Positions 19,456-27,835 of a stretch of 64,000 bases of DNA are shown one piece after another. Where the stretch lies: contig NZ_FPBP01000001.1 of NCBI RefSeq assembly GCF_900116705.1, positions 547,403 to 611,402 of the forward strand. The letters are read 5' to 3'. How positions within the stretch are numbered: position 1 is the first letter of the stretch; every line of letters begins with the position of its first letter. A program made the position numbers and the translations under genes. The stretch is from Halomonas korlensis (GTDB lineage Bacteria; Pseudomonadota; Gammaproteobacteria; Pseudomonadales; Halomonadaceae). The notes below the pieces were generated by a model, which had not been told where the DNA came from, ran no database searches, and saw only the letters and a program-made list of their open reading frames with translations.

Positions 19456-20825
19456 GACCGCCGGCCCCCACCGATCTGGAATACCTCGAGGCCCGGCGCC
19501 ATGCCGCGGCGCTTCAGGTGATCGTAGAAGCCCGGCACCACGCCGGTCGCGGCATACTCGCCGATGACGTTGCCCTGCTCGTCGACCCCGTTGCGCTCGA
19601 AGCGGAAGATCTCCGACATGGTGATGATGTCGCCTTCTTGGCCGTTGATTTCCTGGACGCTGACCAGCCGGCGCTTGCCATCCTCCAGGCGCTCGACCTG
19701 CAGCACGACGTTGATGGCCGAGGCGATCTGGGCGCGCAGCGCCTTGGCGGGCAACTGGAAGCCGCTCATGGCCACCATGCTCTCGATCCGCGTCAGCGCA
19801 TCACGCGGCGTATTGGCGTGGATGGTAGTCAGCGAGCCGTCGTGGCCGGTGTTCATCGCCTGCAGCATGTCGAAGGCTTCGCTGCCGCGCACCTCACCGA
19901 TGATGATGCGATCCGGGCGCATGCGCAGGCTGTTGCGGACCAGATCGCGCTGGGTCACTTCGCCCCGCGACTCGATATTTGGCGGCCGGGTTTCCAGACG
20001 CACCACATGGGGCTGCTGCAGCTGAAGCTCCGCCGAGTCCTCGATGGTGACGATGCGCTCGCGATGCGGAATGAAACCCGAGAGGATATTCAGCATCGTC
20101 GTCTTGCCGGCGCCGGTTCCTCCCGACACCAGCACGTTGAGTCGTGACTTGACCACCGCCTCCAGCAGCTGAGCGATTTCGGCATTCAGCGAACCGGTCT
20201 CGATGAGGTTATCGACGGTCAGGCAATCGACCGCAAAACGCCGGATCGACAGCATGGGGCCGTCGATGGCCAATGGCGGCACGATGGCGTTGACGCGTGA
20301 GCCGTCCTTGAGTCGAGCATCGACCATCGGCGAGGATTCATCGATGCGCCGCCCTACCCCCGAGACGATGCGGTCGATGATGGTCATCAGGTGACGGTCG
20401 CTGTCGAAGCGCAAGGTGGTCTGTTCCAGCTTGCCGTTGCGCTCGACGAAGATCGGCGTCGTGCCGTTGACCAGGATGTCCGAGACTGTCTTGTCGGCCA
20501 GCAGAGCTTCCAGCGGCCCCAGGCCCAGCACTTCATCCTGCAGCTCGGTGACGATGCGCTGGCGCACGGCGGCATTGAACGGCAGTGCCTCTTCGCCCAT
20601 CAGCGATTCGCAGACCTGCTGGATCTGCAGCCGCGCCTCTCGTTCATCGAGACTGCCCAGCAATGACAGGTCCAGCACCTTGACCAGCTTGCGGAACAGC
20701 GCCTGCTTGCACTCCTGCTCGGTGCGCGTGAGCGCTTCACCGCCGCTGCGTGAGGCCTTGAGTCCCCAGGAAGCGCGGGGCATTTCCGCGCTGCCTTCAC
20801 CGCCCAGTCTTTCGCGTAAGCTCAT
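19446..20825 (-). CDS. tadA: TadA/CpaF assembly ATPase
   Basis: A 459-residue hexameric secretion ATPase powering Flp pilus extension and possibly retraction. It shows Walker [10 protein letters not shown], the Asp box (T-I-E-D-S-A-E-L), Walker B (R-I-I-I-G-E-V-R-G) and the His box (T-T-I-H-A-N). The N-terminal 80 residues are a family-variable helical domain. It begins 117 bp after the tadZ stop, and this gap (20826-20942) holds no gene. Confidence 0.95.
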   Translation of the reverse strand: MSLRERLGGEGSAEMPRASWGLKASRSGGEALTRTEQECKQALFRKLVKVLDLSLLGSLDEREARLQIQQVCESLMGEEALPFNAAVRQRIVTELQDEVLGLGPLEALLADKTVSDILVNGTTPIFVERNGKLEQTTLRFDSDRHLMTIIDRIVSGVGRRIDESSPMVDARLKDGSRVNAIVPPLAIDGPMLSIRRFAVDCLTVDNLIETGSLNAEIAQLLEAVVKSRLNVLVSGGTGAGKTTMLNILSGFIPHRERIVTIEDSAELQLQQPHVVRLETRPPNIESRGEVTQRDLVRNSLRMRPDRIIIGEVRGSEAFDMLQAMNTGHDGSLTTIHANTPRDALTRIESMVAMSGFQLPAKALRAQIASAINVVLQVERLEDGKRRLVSVQEINGQEGDIITMSEIFRFERNGVDEQGNVIGEYAATGVVPGFYDHLKRRGMAPGLEVFQIGGGRRSWS

Positions 20826-20942
20826 CGCCCTGTCTCCCTAACCGCTGTTGTTTGGAGCAATTGTTCGGTTCAACCAGAATTGCCTGGTGAGTTATAAAAT
20901 GAGTTATAAATGCCGTCATTCATGCCGTTACCAGGACCGTTA

Positions 20943-22136
20943 CTAGTGCCGTGCCCAGCGCAGCAGCGGCCATTTTTTCTTTGTGCGCTCGGGCGTGGTT
21001 GACGAGTGGCTGTCGCTATCCAGCGATCTGGCCAGCGCCCCAAGCTGGCGGGTCACCGGCGCCTTGCGCGCCAGGTCACGCAGCGGACTGCCCACGTTGA
21101 TGCTGTGGGTGACCCGGCGAAAATCGTTGGGCAGCGTCAGCACCGGCACCCCCGGAAGCGTCTCGCGGATATCCGAGAGACCCACCGCATTGCGCTTGTC
21201 GTAACGGTTGACGACGATGGTCAGCCGCGTGGCCGTCAGCCGCAGTTCGTGGCGCAGGATGTCGCGCAGGCGACGCGCATCGCGAAGGTGCGCGACACTC
21301 TGCTCCATCACCATCAGGACGTGATCGGAGCGCTCGAGCACCGTGGCGGTGGGCCCGCTGATCCAGCGCGGCAGGTCGATGACGACATCGTCGTAGACTC
21401 GGCCGAGGACTTGGATCAATTGATCGATGCGCGACTCCGGCACCTCGGCGATGGTCACCATGTCCTCGGGAGACGACGCCAGCAGGTCCAGCCCGCTCTC
21501 GTGGCTCTGCACATAGCCTTCCAGCGCCATCTCATCCAGGCTATCGGCGGCCTCCAGGGCCCGCACCAGGCCGTTTTCGGGGGTCAGGTTGAGATACAGC
21601 GGCAGCGAGCCGAACTGCACATCCAGATCGATCAGCATCGTGCGTCGGGCGCGGCAGGCCAGGATATGCGCCAGGTTGGCCGCCACCACGCTGGCCCCCG
21701 AGCCGCCCTTGGCATTGATCACCGCCGTCAGCCGCGCCGACTTGCGCTGGGGGTCGGCGACCCGGTCGCGGGTCAGCTGACGGATGAACTGGGTGATCTC
21801 GCCATCGTCGATGGGCGGCGAGAAGAAATCGCGAGCCCCGGCGCGCATCGCCAGGCGAATCAAGTCGACATTGCCCTTGGGCCCCACCACCAGCAGCGTC
21901 GGGCGCTCGCTGGCCGCTCGCTCGCAGAGCGCCGTCAGCTCGGCCTCCCAATGGTCGCTGACCAGCAACACCAGGGCGTCGGGCAGCGGCGTGACGTCAT
22001 GCAAGGGATCGGCATGACCATTGACGATCACCTTGGTGGTGACGTCGATGTCGCCCTGGCTACGCAAAAGCGTCTCCAGGAAGCCAAGCTCGTCGCGGGC
22101 ACGTCCCGCCAGCAGTAAGTTGAGTCGATAACGCAT
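20943..22136 (-). CDS. tadZ: TadZ/CpaE-like pilus localisation protein
   Basis: A 397-residue protein: receiver-like N-terminal domain (residues 1-130, including L-V-V-G-P-K-G-N-V-D-L-I-R-L-A-M-R-A-G-A) and a MinD/ParA-type ATPase. The deviant Walker A reads N-A-K-G-G-S-G-A-S, with Ala where ParA/MinD proteins have the second Lys, as is common among TadZ proteins, so ATP hydrolysis may be weak or absent. TadZ positions the pilus machine at a pole. The start at 22136 has AGGTAGGA upstream and begins the receiver domain; the frame extends to 22325 with unconserved residues. Confidence 0.88.
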   Translation of the reverse strand: MRYRLNLLLAGRARDELGFLETLLRSQGDIDVTTKVIVNGHADPLHDVTPLPDALVLLVSDHWEAELTALCERAASERPTLLVVGPKGNVDLIRLAMRAGARDFFSPPIDDGEITQFIRQLTRDRVADPQRKSARLTAVINAKGGSGASVVAANLAHILACRARRTMLIDLDVQFGSLPLYLNLTPENGLVRALEAADSLDEMALEGYVQSHESGLDLLASSPEDMVTIAEVPESRIDQLIQVLGRVYDDVVIDLPRWISGPTATVLERSDHVLMVMEQSVAHLRDARRLRDILRHELRLTATRLTIVVNRYDKRNAVGLSDIRETLPGVPVLTLPNDFRRVTHSINVGSPLRDLARKAPVTRQLGALARSLDSDSHSSTTPERTKKKWPLLRWARH

Positions 22137-22236
22137 GCCGTTTTTCCTACCTGTGTGTTGCCGGGCTACTGCTAATTGGAAGGCGCAGGGATCGCCGCTT
22201 ATCGCGTCTGGCCAGGTGGTCGTCATGGGATGAGCG

Positions 22237-22566
22237 TCATGGCAAGACGGAGCCCATGCTGCCGCGCTGGGCGTCGCTCGCCGACTTTCGATACGCGCGC
22301 ATGGCCTCGGCCGCCTTGTCACCACTCATCGGCGTCACCTCATCGCCGGGGCGATAGGTCTGCAGCTCTTTCATGTGGCGTACGCTGTCGCCGTAGGGCG
22401 GCAGGTCAGCGCCCGGCTGCGCGGCGCAGCCCATCAGCAGGGCGCTGCCTGCGGCCAGCACGCTCAGCCGTATCGATGCGCGTAGCCCGGTGGTTGCAGG
22501 TGTGCGATGTGAGGCATGTTGAGAGGCGCATTGCGAGGCGCGCAAAACATCAGAAAAGCGAATCAT
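22237..22566 (-). CDS. Small tad-locus lipoprotein
   Basis: A 109-residue protein with a signal peptide ending in L-L-M-G-C-A-A, a lipobox. The mature part contains S-V-R-H-M-K-E-L-Q-T and D-K-A-A-E-A-M-R-A-Y-R, a pattern seen in small lipoproteins between tadZ and the secretin gene in other gammaproteobacterial tad loci. ATG 22566 has GGAG upstream; another ATG at 22602 overlaps the secretin gene. Its role is unknown; it could help the secretin to insert or assemble, like CpaD/RcpB. Confidence 0.75.
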   Translation of the reverse strand: MIRFSDVLRASQCASQHASHRTPATTGLRASIRLSVLAAGSALLMGCAAQPGADLPPYGDSVRHMKELQTYRPGDEVTPMSGDKAAEAMRAYRKSASDAQRGSMGSVLP

Positions 22567-22591
22567 GAGGTGATCTCCCGAAGCGTCAGCA

Positions 22592-24184
22592 TTAGAGGTC
22601 ATGGCCGAAGCGGCCTTCCGTACCGCCGTCGTCCCGGCTGGTCATCAGTTCCAGCTCGACACCGGACGCGCGGCGCGGCGCCGGCGAGCCATCGGTGCCT
22701 TGACCCGTCGAGCGCCCAAGCAGGTAGAACTCGACATCGCTGGGCGCTACGAAAGAGCCGGTCGGCAGCCGCACCTGCTCGCTGTCGTAGGAACGCGCCA
22801 GGCGGGGCGTGACGAAGATCACCAGCTCGGTCTGCTCCTTGACGAATTCCTGGCTGCGGAACATCGCCCCCAGCACCGGCAAATCGCCAAGCCCGGGGAA
22901 CTTCGAGACGTTCTCGCGCAGGCTCTCGTTGAGCATGCCGGCGATGGCGATGGTCTGGCCGCTGGCAAGCTCCACGGTCGAGCTGGCGCTGCGCGTGGAC
23001 AGTGCCGGCACCAGGAATTGGGCGTTTGACTGGCTACCGACGCCGATCTGCAGGCTGTTGGCCGTCACCAGATCAGAGACCGAGACATCGACCTGGAGAT
23101 TGATGGCGCCGGAATTCAGCACCACCGGCAGGAAACGCAAGCCGACGCCGAACTCCTTGTGGTCGATGGTGATCTGCCCATCGCCCTGGGGTACCGGGAT
23201 CGGGAATTCGCCCCCCGCCAGGAATTGCGCCTGCTGGCCGGTCAGGGTGGTCAGGTTGGGCTCGGCGAGGATCTTGGCGATACCTTCACGGTTGGCGGCA
23301 TCCAGTACCAGGTTGAGCAGATAGTCGCCCCGCTGGTAACTGGCGAATATCCCGGTGTCCTCGATGGAGCCCATGTTGGGCGCGAACTCGCTGACGACCG
23401 GCCCGACGGGCGTTCCCCCGCCAAAGACGGGAACTCGTCCGCCGCCATCAATGCCTGTGAATTCGGCATCCGGAAAACTCGCGCCGCCCACCGCACCACC
23501 GAGGCGCAGCGCCGAAGAGCCGACGTTGAAGACATTGAAGTTGGCTTCCAATTTCTTGACCAGTGAGCGCGAGACCTCGGCGACCTTGACGTCGAGCATG
23601 ACCTGCTGGGCGCCACCAACCTCCATCAGATTGAGCACCGTCTCGTCCTCTCCTTCGCCGCCTCCCTCACCGGGCATGGCGAAACGGCTCGCCAGGCGCA
23701 GCGCCGTGTCCATGCGTTCGGGGCTCGACACCTCGCCGCTGAGCACGATGCTGCCCTGCGCCGACTGCACCTGGATGTTCTCGTCGGGCAGCATGTCGTG
23801 CAGCTGCTGCTTGAGGGCATCGAGATCGTGGGTCACCGCGACGTTGAGCACGCCCTGCACCCGCTCTTGCTCATCCCACAACACCACATTGGTGGTGCCC
23901 AGCGACTTGCCCAGCACGTAGATCTGCTTTGAATCCATCACCACGATGTCGGCGATGTCGGGATTGCCCACCGATACCACGCGCACCGAGCGGGGAAACT
24001 CCAGCACCTGCGACTTGTTGATGCCGACCGCGACCGCCACCTGGCGCCCCTCATGGGGCATGGCCACGCGTCGCTCCGTGGTTTGTGCCGTCGCCTGCGA
24101 CACCCAGCCGATGGTGAGTCCCAGCAGTAGCGCTATCGACCACCCTTTCGCCCGCCCCATGTGTGTCATCCGTTGCCTTTGCAT
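22592..24184 (-). CDS. rcpA: Flp pilus secretin (RcpA/CpaC)
   Basis: A 530-residue outer-membrane secretin with signal peptide (W-S-I-A-L-L-L-G-L-T-I-G-W-V-S-Q-A-T-A). An N-terminal pilus domain (I-A-D-I-V-V-M-D-S-K-Q-I-Y-V-L-G-K) and a BON-like region precede the secretin core, which ends with the conserved V-P-x-L-S-T-R and E-L-V-I-F-V-T-P-R-L strands. The C-terminal 60 residues are a variable tail. The multimer forms the pore through which the Flp pilus exits. Confidence 0.93.
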   Translation of the reverse strand: MQRQRMTHMGRAKGWSIALLLGLTIGWVSQATAQTTERRVAMPHEGRQVAVAVGINKSQVLEFPRSVRVVSVGNPDIADIVVMDSKQIYVLGKSLGTTNVVLWDEQERVQGVLNVAVTHDLDALKQQLHDMLPDENIQVQSAQGSIVLSGEVSSPERMDTALRLASRFAMPGEGGGEGEDETVLNLMEVGGAQQVMLDVKVAEVSRSLVKKLEANFNVFNVGSSALRLGGAVGGASFPDAEFTGIDGGGRVPVFGGGTPVGPVVSEFAPNMGSIEDTGIFASYQRGDYLLNLVLDAANREGIAKILAEPNLTTLTGQQAQFLAGGEFPIPVPQGDGQITIDHKEFGVGLRFLPVVLNSGAINLQVDVSVSDLVTANSLQIGVGSQSNAQFLVPALSTRSASSTVELASGQTIAIAGMLNESLRENVSKFPGLGDLPVLGAMFRSQEFVKEQTELVIFVTPRLARSYDSEQVRLPTGSFVAPSDVEFYLLGRSTGQGTDGSPAPRRASGVELELMTSRDDGGTEGRFGHDL

Positions 24185-24252
24185 GTCATTTCCCCGCCAA
24201 GACGTGTCGTGTTGTGTTTATCGTGAATATCGAGGTTATCGATGCCGGTCCG

Positions 24253-25074
24253 TCAGTTGCGGACATTGACCGAGCTCTGCTGGGTACCGCGGATTACCTC
24301 TACCCGCCGCTGTACGGGCGCCCGCACCACGCGTGGCTTGGGTTCCGCCACCGGGGCGGGCTCGGCAACGCCCAGGTTGCTGCGCTGGGCCGCCAGGAAA
24401 TCATCGTCGTCGTCTTCCTTTTCAAAGGGGTTGCGCAGCGTCAGCTGGACCTTGCCCTCCTGGGTCGCCTCGACGAGCGTCTCGGCCTGGTCCGGCGATA
24501 CCTCGACGGTCACCGCCCGCACGATCATTGGCCCATCGCGCTCCTGGGAGGCCGTCTGGTCGACCGCGAGCACCTTGATATTGCGCAGGATGGTGTTTGA
24601 CTCGAGGTTGCGGTTGCTGCCGTTGCGCCGGGTCGAGACCACATCCACGCGGTTGCCCGGCAACAGGAAGCCGGCCACCCCGACCACGTCGTCGACACGC
24701 ACGGTCATTGCCCGCATGCCCTTCTCGAGCAAGGAGGCCAGGGCGCTGCCGCCCATATGCTCGGCGACCCGCCCCTCGAGCACGATCTCGCCGGGGTAGA
24801 TGACCTGGTTGCTGACCCGGCCGACCACGCTGTCGAGCTCCGTGAAGCTGCCCGCGGGCACAGCATCGGGGGGCAGGTCGATCATGCGCAGGTCGGATGC
24901 CTGTACCGTTTCCCCGAAGGGGATCTGCAAGGTCGCCACCACCACCTGCGCCATGTCGTTCATGGCGTCGCGCTCGCCGGTCCTGTCCTGCATCCAGCCC
25001 TTGGCCAGCATGGCCGCGCCGGTGGCCATCATCACCGAGACGCCCAACATCAACACGATGCCTTTCTTTTTCAT
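24253..25074 (-). CDS. cpaB: Flp pilus assembly protein CpaB/RcpC
   Basis: A 273-residue protein with an N-terminal membrane segment (G-I-V-L-M-L-G-V-S-V-M-M-A-T-G-A-A-M-L) and a SAF domain around residues 45-110 (A-S-D-L-R-M-I-D-L-P-P-D-A-V-P-A-G) followed by the RcpC domain (L-L-P-G-N-R-V-D-V-V). It is periplasmic and thought to link the secretin with the cell wall or inner platform. Its start overlaps the stop of the upstream ATPase gene by 4 bp. Confidence 0.9.
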   Translation of the reverse strand: MKKKGIVLMLGVSVMMATGAAMLAKGWMQDRTGERDAMNDMAQVVVATLQIPFGETVQASDLRMIDLPPDAVPAGSFTELDSVVGRVSNQVIYPGEIVLEGRVAEHMGGSALASLLEKGMRAMTVRVDDVVGVAGFLLPGNRVDVVSTRRNGSNRNLESNTILRNIKVLAVDQTASQERDGPMIVRAVTVEVSPDQAETLVEATQEGKVQLTLRNPFEKEDDDDDFLAAQRSNLGVAEPAPVAEPKPRVVRAPVQRRVEVIRGTQQSSVNVRN

Positions 25075-26411
25075 GATGCCTCCCCCTCGGGGTCGCCGAG
25101 TTCGCCAAAGTAGTTATGCCAGGCCCAGCTCAGGGCCTCGTGGGTCAGTTGCCCGCATTCGCCTTCCCGGTAGCGCAGGTAGTCCTGCGCCAGGCCGATC
25201 AGGTCGCGAGGATGGCAAGGCAGCAGCGGCACGCCAGCGCGCCGGTGCCAGTCGTCGACCAGCACGCTTGCCAGTGCCGCGTCAAAATCTAAGTCCTGCT
25301 TCTCGCACTCCTGCTGCCAGATGCCGAGGTACTCGGCGCGAGCGAGCGGCGAAAAGCGAATCTTGTAGCCGATACGGCGCAGGAAGGCCGGATCGGCGAG
25401 CGCCAGCGGATCAAGGTTGGTAGACAGCACCAGCGCCACGTCGAAGGGCACCTGGAAATGCTGGCCGTTGCTCAGGGTCAGGTAGTCATGGCCCTCTTCC
25501 AGCGGCACGATCCAGCGGTTGAACAGTTCCATGGGTTCCATCCGCTGGCGGCCCAGGTCGTCGATCACCAGCATGCCGTTATTGGCGCGCAGCTGGACGG
25601 GCGCAAGATGAACGCGCGTGGCCGGGTCGTACTGGACGTCGAGCATGTCGAGGGTCAGCTCGCCGCCGGTGATCACGCAGGGTCGGCGACAGCGGATATA
25701 GCGCGGATCGTGGCCGTCTTCCATATACAGCCGTGACATGGGCGAGTCGTCGCTCGCAGCGAGCGGCTCGTGCACGGCCGGGTCGAAGCAGCGCAGCGCC
25801 TTGCCGGCCACCAGGATGGCGTGGGGCACCAGCACGCTGCCGGGCAGCAGCCGCGACAGGCGCTTGGCGATGAAGCTCTTGCCGGTGCCGGCCTCGCCGT
25901 GGATGAACATGGCGCGCCCGGAGTGCAGCGCCGGGCCCAGCTGGTCGAGTTTTTCGGGCGCGATCACGGTATCGGCGAAGGCGGCGTGAACCTCGCGGCG
26001 CCCGATGCCCACCGCGCTCATCGCCTGGGCCTTCACCTGTCGTACGTAGCTTTCAAGCGGCACCGGGGCCATGCCCGCATAGCCGTCGCGGGCAAAGGCC
26101 TCGAGCGCGCCTGCACGGCCCCGGTCGGTCAGCCCGAAGCGCAGCGCGCCATGCTCACCGACGCCGCGCACCTCGACGCGCCCCTCGTCGCGCAGGAAGT
26201 GACAGACCTCCTCGATGATCGCACCCGACAGCGCAGTGCCACGGCTCAGCCGATGCAGGTCCAGCACGCCGTGTTCGAAAAGCTGCTTGGAGAGCAGATC
26301 GGCCAGGTACAGAAGCTCAAGCCCGGTTTCCGCCACCGACCCCGGCCGCGCGGGCCCGGACGCTGTACGGCCGGTGGTGACGTTTTGCAAGCTTGACGCT
26401 GACTGGTTCAT
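25071..26411 (-). CDS. AAA-type ATPase of the tad locus
   Basis: A 446-residue soluble ATPase lying between tadV and cpaB, not among the standard tad genes. Walker A is G-E-A-G-T-G-K-S, Walker B M-L-V-I-D-D-L-G-R, and sensor-1 Asn lies in L-S-T-N-L-D-P. The N-terminal 110 residues look like a winged-helix-type domain (H-G-V-L-D-L-H-R-L, E-E-V-C-H-F-L-R-D-E-G-R-V-E-V). It may remodel or regulate the pilus machine or its expression. ATG 26411 has GAGGG five bases upstream; a GTG at 26423 is also in frame. The 4-bp overlap with cpaB supports co-translation. Confidence 0.85.
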   Translation of the reverse strand: MNQSASSLQNVTTGRTASGPARPGSVAETGLELLYLADLLSKQLFEHGVLDLHRLSRGTALSGAIIEEVCHFLRDEGRVEVRGVGEHGALRFGLTDRGRAGALEAFARDGYAGMAPVPLESYVRQVKAQAMSAVGIGRREVHAAFADTVIAPEKLDQLGPALHSGRAMFIHGEAGTGKSFIAKRLSRLLPGSVLVPHAILVAGKALRCFDPAVHEPLAASDDSPMSRLYMEDGHDPRYIRCRRPCVITGGELTLDMLDVQYDPATRVHLAPVQLRANNGMLVIDDLGRQRMEPMELFNRWIVPLEEGHDYLTLSNGQHFQVPFDVALVLSTNLDPLALADPAFLRRIGYKIRFSPLARAEYLGIWQQECEKQDLDFDAALASVLVDDWHRRAGVPLLPCHPRDLIGLAQDYLRYREGECGQLTHEALSWAWHNYFGELGDPEGEAS

Positions 26412-26498
26412 ATGTGCCCTCACGCTGCGTTATATCGTGTCGATTTATTAACAAATGGCCTGGCAATATCCGCTTTTTTATTTCTTTATTCTCGTCAA

Positions 26499-27041
26499 CT
26501 AAGCCAGCGGCCATTGCCAGATCATCCATCCGGTCGTTCCCAACGCAATTGCTACTGCGAAGGGAAACTTTCGCCCCATCACTTCGCCCTTTTCCGGCGC
26601 GATATAGATCGGCCTTCCGGTCGTCACGAGTGTCTTGGCCATCAACTCATAGCGCGCCATTGGCGAAGCCGTTTGGCAAAACAGTACGGCAAACATGATA
26701 TAGCCAATGGCGATTATCGATCCCGCCAGAATACTGGCCAATGCCGCTTGAAAGGCACCCAATGGTCCTAAAAAGGTACCCACTGCCGCCATCAGCTTCG
26801 CATCCCCCGCGCCGGTAAAGCCCAGCAGATATCCGGGCATTAACACCGCCATGCCCACCAGAAATCCATAGGTGGCGGCCAGGACACCGCCCGAGCCTGC
26901 CAGCGTTCCCTGCAGCAGTAGCCCAGCAGCGGCCCCGGCCATAACAAGTGTATTTGGGATCTTGCGATGTCTTAAATCACAGCAAGTTGCAGCCATGACC
27001 AACACCTGCAAACATCCACCCAACACTAATGATGAAGGCAT
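26499..27041 (-). CDS. tadV: TadV/CpaA prepilin peptidase
   Basis: A 180-residue aspartic membrane peptidase of the A24 family, processing the Flp and TadE prepilins. Both catalytic Asp residues are seen: D in C-D-L-R-H-R-K-I-P-N and D in F-T-G-A-G-D-A-K-L-M. It lacks the N-methylase domain of PilD, as expected for TadV. About six membrane segments. It is separated from flp by a hairpin-containing 85-bp gap. Confidence 0.92.
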   Translation of the reverse strand: MPSSLVLGGCLQVLVMAATCCDLRHRKIPNTLVMAGAAAGLLLQGTLAGSGGVLAATYGFLVGMAVLMPGYLLGFTGAGDAKLMAAVGTFLGPLGAFQAALASILAGSIIAIGYIMFAVLFCQTASPMARYELMAKTLVTTGRPIYIAPEKGEVMGRKFPFAVAIALGTTGWMIWQWPLA

Positions 27042-27077
27042 ATTACGTCATCCAAATTACCAATAAATTTTTTGAAT

Positions 27078-27102
27078 ACTGGGGACGGTGTCCGCCCCCA
27101 GT
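27078..27102 (-). promoter_or_regulatory. Hairpin between the Flp pilin gene and tadV
   Basis: ACTGGGG (27078-27084) pairs with CCCCAGT (27096-27102). The inner CGG/CCG adds three more pairs across one mismatch, leaving a 3-nt loop. On the minus strand it is followed by ATTCAAAAAA rather than a U tract, so it is more likely an RNA-stabilising or partial-readthrough element than a full terminator. Such a hairpin could make pilin mRNA more abundant than the machine genes. Confidence 0.55.
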
Positions 27103-27126
27103 AAAAGTTTGACATTAACCTTTTTA

Positions 27127-27312
27127 CTAAGGCGTAGCGTTGGTAAGCGCAGTCCCAATTGAACCGAACAGGGCTGAAATATTGCCTGATAATGTTCCGT
27201 ATGCTGTTATAAAAGCAGCAATAATCAGGGCACAGACCAGCACCCATTCTACTGTTTCTGCACCTTCCTCATCGCGCCAAAAACGCTGCATACCGTTCAT
27301 CAGCTTGTTCAT
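27127..27312 (-). CDS. flp: Flp/Fap-type IVb major pilin
   Basis: A 61-residue prepilin. The 17-residue leader (MNKLMNGMQRFWRDEEG) ends in Gly, and the mature part starts A-E-T-V-E-W followed by a hydrophobic helix, matching the type IVb processing site with Glu at +5. Most Flp pilins have Glu-Tyr here; this one has Glu-Trp. The ATG at 27312 has GGAG nine bases upstream; the frame extends upstream without support. As first gene of the tad operon it should be the most expressed. Confidence 0.9.
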   Translation of the reverse strand: MNKLMNGMQRFWRDEEGAETVEWVLVCALIIAAFITAYGTLSGNISALFGSIGTALTNATP

Positions 27313-27835
27313 GTCTTGTATCTCCACTACGTATTGAGTTGGTTTACCGCTTCTGGTCGGAGCCGGCCGGGTTGGGCAGTTTTGCCCTCCCCTGGCTCGG
27401 CTCACGGACACAGAATCGCCGTTACAATCCAGTTACGCTTGGAGAATCTTGCAGCGGTATAGAACTATCTTGCAGTGCGCAAAAACCCCGCCGCTCCAGC
27501 TACCACGCGGCATACGCGTTTCGTTAACTAATGTACAGTTATTTACAATCGGTAATATTTTACTGTCGTGCAAGGCGCGCTCGAGGTGTTTTGGCAGGGC
27601 GCGGCAGGGGTTCGGCGGGAATTGAGAAGGCGCTGGGAGCGGTGACGGACCTGCCTGTAAACCTAAGTTAACTTGAAGGGAGAGATAGACACTTCGAGCC
27701 CTTCCCCTCAACGTACAACCTCTGTACAGTTAATTTTCGGTTGCCTTTTTTTGCCACATTTTTCTGCCAGATTAGGGGTAGACCACCTCGCCAGCCTGGA
27801 TAACGGTTCCACCCGATTCGCCAAGACGAGACACC
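27313..27835. promoter_or_regulatory. Divergent control region between flp and the RND efflux genes
   Basis: About 520 bp without a convincing gene. The part at 27530-27570 is A+T-rich (GTACAGTTATTTACAATCGG region) and probably carries the flp promoter on the minus strand. A second GTACAGTTA copy at 27723-27731 repeats the one at 27533-27541, 190 bp apart; this repeated word may be a regulator half-site. Confidence 0.45.

Noticed and set aside
21006..22118. A 370-codon plus-strand frame opposite tadZ
   Set aside because: Gln/His/Arg-rich shadow of the tadZ reading frame.
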